This document shows positions 61,883-64,000 of a stretch of 64,000 nucleotides of DNA, one piece after another (position 1 is the first letter of the stretch; the number at the start of each line of letters is the position of its first letter). The position numbers and the translations under genes are program-made. The stretch is taken from contig JAFKJU010000027.1 of NCBI GenBank assembly GCA_017305935.1, forward strand, positions 1-64,000, written 5' to 3'. This stretch comes from Hyphomicrobiales bacterium. Lineage in GTDB: Bacteria; Pseudomonadota; Alphaproteobacteria; Rhizobiales; Rhizobiaceae. A model generated the notes under the pieces. The model saw nothing but the letters and a program-made list of their open reading frames with translations, searched no databases and had not been told where the DNA came from.

Positions 61883-62497
61883 ATGCTGCTGAACGGGGTT
61901 CGCAATTTCATATGCGCCGCATTGGTCGGGGCGTATCTCGCGATGGCGGCGCCGGCGTTCGCCCAGTCGCCCGACCCGGTCGACTATCTCGGCATTCCCG
62001 GCCCGATCGAGTTCGCCGGAACGCAATATCATCTTGCCTGGAGTTCGAGGCCATCGGCGGATTACATCAAGCATGAATATCTGCCATCCGGCCAGAAGCC
62101 GGAAACCTACACGGACATGGTCAGCGTCGAGCTCCTGACTTCAGGCGTCAGCCTCGCCGATACCGTCAAGGCTCAGACAGCTATGCTCGATCGGCGCAAG
62201 AGCAGCGACCCACTCGTCAACTACCAGCTTCTCCAGAATCCGAACGGCAGCCAGATCGTTCTGGATTTCCTCATCAGCGACGAAAGCACCGGCACGCTTG
62301 TCGTGGAATGGGATGCGTATCGTTACGTCTCGGTGGCGATGCCCGACGGGAAGAACGCGGTCATCCTGTTCGCTATCAGCCGGCGCCACTATGGCGAAGG
62401 CGCCAGTGATTTCCTGAAAACGCTCAAGACGAGGCGAACCGCGGACGTCGACGCCCTGGTGAACCACGCGGTTCCCGGCGCAGAGCCCACGAAATAG
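61883..62497 (+). CDS. Predicted secreted protein of unknown function
   Basis: The 204-residue protein has a signal peptide (FICAALVGAYLAMAAPAFAQS, cleavage after AFA near 27) and a soluble domain with IEFAGTQYHLAWSSRPSADYIKHEYLP and YVSVAMPDGKNAVILFAISRR. AAGGA lies 9-13 bases before the ATG. I do not recognise the family. It is divergent from the LysR gene and could be its target. Confidence 0.7.
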   Translation: MLLNGVRNFICAALVGAYLAMAAPAFAQSPDPVDYLGIPGPIEFAGTQYHLAWSSRPSADYIKHEYLPSGQKPETYTDMVSVELLTSGVSLADTVKAQTAMLDRRKSSDPLVNYQLLQNPNGSQIVLDFLISDESTGTLVVEWDAYRYVSVAMPDGKNAVILFAISRRHYGEGASDFLKTLKTRRTADVDALVNHAVPGAEPTK

Positions 62498-62588
62498 TAC
62501 GGCTGCGGATGATCCTCGCCAACCCGTTATCAAGCCGGCGATTGTGTGCGGATCTGTTGTTGAGACACGAAATTTTGGAGTGATCACG

Positions 62589-63089
62589 ATGGGAATTTCG
62601 CGAACCGCACTGGTAGGTGCCGTTGCCCTGATTCTGACCGCTCCTGCCTCGGCGGCACTCACGGGCGATTTCGCTGGTCTGCCCATCTGCTCGAAGTTGA
62701 ACGCCATGCCCAGGGGGTATCGATCTACCGAATGCAACAGGCGCGCGCCGCTTCGGGGCGAATGTCGTTTCACGCTTACCAGCGATGGCATGCCAATCGA
62801 ATATCTGATCGACGACGGCGTTGTACTTGACAAGAAGGTGCCGCTCAGCGCCGGCCCTTCCATGCCCTATGGCTTGCGCGATGGCGACGATTATGACGCT
62901 GCCGCGCGCAAAATCAGAGTGGGCACGGGCCTGTCATCCCGGAAGTGGACGGACAACGAAGATGAAGCCGCCAGCTACATACAATCAGACGATGTGACCT
63001 GCGGCAGAAACAAATCCTACTCAATCTACGTCTGGTTCAGGAACGGTCGCGCGAAATCGCTTTCCATCTCAACGCTGCCGGCATTCTGA
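62589..63089 (+). CDS. Predicted secreted Cys-containing protein
   Basis: The 166-residue protein has a signal peptide (LVGAVALILTAPASAA, cleavage near 23). The mature part has four Cys residues (PICSK, STECNRR, GECRF, VTCGR), which could form two disulfides in the periplasm. GGAG lies 8-11 bases before the ATG. Family not recognised. Confidence 0.7.
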   Translation: MGISRTALVGAVALILTAPASAALTGDFAGLPICSKLNAMPRGYRSTECNRRAPLRGECRFTLTSDGMPIEYLIDDGVVLDKKVPLSAGPSMPYGLRDGDDYDAAARKIRVGTGLSSRKWTDNEDEAASYIQSDDVTCGRNKSYSIYVWFRNGRAKSLSISTLPAF

Positions 63090-63190
63090 TGGCAAGCTCA
63101 GACCCCTGCGGGATCGCGTATCGGCGATGCCGTTCTTTCGCCGGGGAAGGCTCGGTCCCCGGTGCAGAGCCCGAAATAGGAAGGACGCGG

Positions 63191-63673
63191 ATGATCGCTC
63201 TGCGCGCGACCAGCTTTCTGATTCTGGGACTGGCCTTTGGGGCTTGCTCCGCTCTTGAGGCGCCGAATGCTGCCTGGGCGGGTGACACAGATGAAAAGCT
63301 AACGAGGGCCGAAGACGAGACCTCGCCCCTCCGGAAGCAATCCATCCGTGAGTTTCCGAAACCGTTCCACGGCCGCTGGGCTCACGTCGCTGCCGACTGC
63401 CGGGCCACTGGATTTTCCGCAATCCTCGCTTCCACCATCCTGTCGATCGATGCGAGGGGGTTGAGGCAAGGCGAGTGGCGTCTTGCCGTCACAAGTATTC
63501 TGCGATCGCGCGAGAATCCCCGGCAGATTTCCGTGAACGCGCACAATACCGATCGAGGGAAGGAATGGGACTCGCTGGAGGAATTCACCCTTCCGGACGA
63601 CGGCAAGATTCTCGAGTGGCGGCGAGTTGAGGTTGAGCCGATTCCAGTAACGCGCCTCTACCGCTGCGCATGA
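63191..63673 (+). CDS. Predicted exported protein of unknown function
   Basis: The 160-residue protein has an N-terminal hydrophobic stretch (ATSFLILGLAFGACSAL); FGAC could be a weak lipobox. The rest contains FPKPFHGRWAHVAADCRATG and IPVTRLYRCA, so two Cys may pair. AGGAAGGA lies upstream of the ATG at 63191; an earlier in-frame ATG at 63089 overlaps the previous stop but has no ribosome site. Family not recognised. It converges with the last gene and overlaps it by 16 bases. Confidence 0.65.
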   Translation: MIALRATSFLILGLAFGACSALEAPNAAWAGDTDEKLTRAEDETSPLRKQSIREFPKPFHGRWAHVAADCRATGFSAILASTILSIDARGLRQGEWRLAVTSILRSRENPRQISVNAHNTDRGKEWDSLEEFTLPDDGKILEWRRVEVEPIPVTRLYRCA

Positions 63674-63936
63674 GGATCGGTACAGGCTTCGGTTTCGGGC
63701 AGAGTCTGGCAAAGCTTCTCAAAGCCTGAGGCCATATTGCTTGCGTACTCAGCGATAGGCAGAGGACGCCAACCTGCATCCAACAACGCCTGTCGGGCAT
63801 CGCCATAACTCGCTCCAGCGGAGACAGCGCCTGGAAGCTGCGGTTTCGCCTCAGCCTGTGGACTTGCGGCCACACCGGTTGCCATCATAGTCACGGCGAC
63901 AGCCAGAGGCAGATTTGCTGCGCGGAATGTTCTCAT
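63658..63936 (-). CDS. Predicted secreted small protein
   Basis: From the ATG at 63936 the product is 92 residues with a signal peptide (LPLAVAVTMMATGVAASPQAEA). The mature part has YGDARQALLDAGWRPLP, a pattern typical of small periplasmic proteins with an alpha/beta turn, and two Cys (KLCQ, EACT). A longer frame starts at 63984. Function unknown. Confidence 0.6.
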   Translation of the reverse strand: MRTFRAANLPLAVAVTMMATGVAASPQAEAKPQLPGAVSAGASYGDARQALLDAGWRPLPIAEYASNMASGFEKLCQTLPETEACTDPHAQR

Positions 63937-64000
63937 TCGGGAAGTATCCCACGGTTGATCGACCAAACCATTTCCTGATGGCATCCCGACACCAGGGCCG

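Noticed and set aside
1-64000. CRISPR arrays, tRNA or rRNA genes, integrase gene
   Set aside because: No regularly spaced repeats longer than the three iterons, no tRNA-like cloverleaf with CCA end and no tyrosine or serine recombinase motif were noticed. A weak tRNA could be missed by eye.

Overview
The window is a high-GC stretch of alphaproteobacterial mobile DNA. The organism type is inferred from GC-rich codon use and from a conjugation core of the kind found on rhizobial and sphingomonad integrative conjugative elements (ICEs) and plasmids. No integrase, att site, rRNA or tRNA gene is visible, so neither end of the element can be placed. No CRISPR array was seen.

Positions 1-24.6 kb are a dense anti-phage (defence) island. 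It opens with the tail of an IS5-family transposase, whose end has landed inside a DUF1156 DNA methyltransferase gene and destroyed it. The rest of that minus-strand operon is intact: a WYL repressor, a SNF2 helicase with a DUF3883 domain, and a coiled-coil protein of unknown function. Facing the other way is a plus-strand set: a 47-aa basic protein, an AddB-like PD-(D/E)XK nuclease, an AddA-like helicase-nuclease, and a large DEAH helicase. This set converges, across a hairpin at 17083-17103, on a minus-strand operon of an AAA/DUF4143 ATPase, a DUF6361 protein, a phospholipase-D-like protein and an SF2 helicase. As I recall, the last three match the gene content of the Azaca system.

Positions 24.8-38.7 kb are element maintenance genes: DUF932, a large ParB-like protein, small DUF proteins, a methyltransferase/strawberry-notch helicase, a Toprim primase-like protein, a DUF2493 protein, small membrane proteins and DUF736. 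Three of these genes share a structured leader. Positions 38.8-40.9 kb look like the excision control circuit known from ICEMlSym of Mesorhizobium: an XRE repressor under two palindromes (QseC-like), a small DUF2285 protein (QseM-like), a DUF6499/DUF2285 activator split by a +1 frameshift (FseA-like), and a small HTH excisionase (RdfS-like). Next come a RepA-like initiator with three iterons, ParA with a ribbon-helix-helix partner, DUF2840, TraF peptidase, a second DUF736, a lytic transglycosylase, a candidate oriT, a DUF3363 relaxase (RlxS-like) and TraG.

Positions 50.9-60.8 kb carry the mating-pair operon trbBCDEJ, trbK-alt, trbL, trbF, trbG, trbI and DUF2274. A CoiA-like/DUF6035 gene on the other strand separates TraG and its ribbon-helix-helix partner from trbB. 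A LysR regulator and four small predicted secreted proteins of unknown function follow to the end. The likely logic is that QseC/QseM hold FseA off, FseA when made turns on RdfS and transfer, the relaxase and TraG feed DNA to the Trb channel, RepA/ParA keep the excised circle, and the left island is cargo that protects the host.
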